21,709 nucleotides of DNA from JBBRGG01 sp038240875 (GTDB lineage Bacteria > Planctomycetota > Phycisphaerae > Phycisphaerales > UBA1924), in the NCBI GenBank assembly GCA_038240875.1, contig JBBRGG010000020.1:1-21709 (forward strand), written 5' to 3'. The notes beneath the pieces are model-generated. The model saw only the letters and a list, made by a program, of their open reading frames with translations, ran no database searches and had not been told where the DNA came from. How positions within the stretch are numbered: position 1 is the stretch's first letter; every line of letters starts with the position of its first letter. Made by a program: the position numbers and the translations under genes. Positions 21,267-21,709 of the stretch are shown one piece after another.

Positions 21267-21709
21267 ATGTCCGATTCAAGACAGTCCGACTCAACACACA
21301 AGCCAACCGCCATGACACCACAGAACAACACCAAGATGGACGCCGTCGCGAACGAAGCAACCTCGCGAATCGAAGACACCAGCCTTCCCTTGCACGAAGG
21401 CAAAGCTGACTCCGCGACCAGCGATGCAAACGCCGCTGGCGTCGCCGCCAACAATGATCTCACCCGCAACGACGCGGCCTACGGCGCGGACCAGATCCAA
21501 GTTCTCGAAGGGCTCGACGCTGTTCGCAAGCGCCCCGGCATGTACATCGGTGGCACCGGCCTCAACGCCCTTCATCACCTTGTCTACGAAGTTGTCGATA
21601 ACTCCATCGACGAAGCCATGGCTGGCCACGCAACCCTCGTCGATGTCACCATTCAGCCCGACGGTTCCTGCAAAGTCGTCGACGACGGTCGCGGCATCCC
21701 CACCGGGCC
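21267..21709 (+). CDS. gyrB: DNA gyrase subunit B, 5' part
   Basis: The gene runs off the window after 147 codons. The GHKL ATPase core is unmistakable from about residue 76: VLEGLDAVRKRPGMYIG, YEVVDNSIDEAMAGH (magnesium and ATP contacts) and DDGRGIPTG. Gyrase B with GyrA introduces negative supercoils using ATP. The core normally begins within about 10-20 residues of the start; here about 70 polar, Asp/Asn/Thr/Ala-rich residues come first and look disordered. In-frame starts are ATG 21195, 21267, 21312 and 21336, none with a ribosome-binding site; 21267 is a compromise. ParE is possible in principle, and the missing C-terminal part would decide. Confidence 0.9.
   Translation, partial: MSDSRQSDSTHKPTAMTPQNNTKMDAVANEATSRIEDTSLPLHEGKADSATSDANAAGVAANNDLTRNDAAYGADQIQVLEGLDAVRKRPGMYIGGTGLNALHHLVYEVVDNSIDEAMAGHATLVDVTIQPDGSCKVVDDGRGIPTG

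Overview
The window reads as a bacterial chromosome segment with moderately high G+C. It is most consistent with a planctomycete, probably of the Phycisphaerae. The grounds are a Gram-negative envelope gene (KDO-8-phosphate synthase), tandem small membrane proteins ending in a CPECGR-type zinc ribbon (a style I associate with that group), an isolated FliN, many starts with weak or no Shine-Dalgarno sequence, and housekeeping genes scattered as singletons or pairs. This is inference from protein style; there is no rRNA in the window. I see no CRISPR array, insertion sequence, prophage, tRNA or rRNA gene.

Layout. 1-5.0 kb: a large orphan HDOD/histidine-kinase hybrid, then a ROK-family sugar kinase whose end overlaps the start of an exported M28 metallopeptidase. 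5.15-5.96 kb (minus strand): a DUF1444 protein. 6.6-8.9 kb: acyl carrier protein, a 404-base gap with structure, FabF, then FliN behind a sequence resembling a sigma-54 promoter. 9.1-11.2 kb: a GH15 glucoamylase-type enzyme with a stem-loop upstream. 11.35-14.0 kb: a tightly packed set of kdsA, gluQ (tRNA-Asp glutamyl-Q synthetase) and a DUF192 lipoprotein. 14.4-15.7 kb: a SpoIIE/RsbU-type serine phosphatase. 15.8-16.7 kb (minus strand): two tandem paralogous zinc-ribbon membrane proteins, one with a substituted zinc ligand and one broken by an in-frame amber codon. 16.85-19.0 kb: rarA overlapping 5-formyltetrahydrofolate cyclo-ligase. 19.2-20.6 kb: a LysM/L,D-transpeptidase. 20.6-21.3 kb: a long AT-richer intergenic region with a candidate 43-residue ORF. 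21.27 kb to the end: the 5' part of gyrB with an unusually long N-terminal extension.

Functional themes are envelope building (kdsA, acyl carrier protein/FabF, L,D-transpeptidase), carbohydrate use (ROK kinase, GH15), signalling (HDOD-kinase, PPM phosphatase), and genome and translation upkeep (rarA, gyrB, gluQ). No single pathway joins the window.

The least expected signals are four. Base composition is strand-asymmetric and reverses across the window regardless of gene direction. The two zinc-ribbon paralogs carry complementary lesions. FliN has a nearly leaderless sigma-54-like promoter. The kinase gene carries a G8 tract inside a G-quadruplex motif. I found no convincing new multi-gene system; the candidates are listed individually with their weaknesses.
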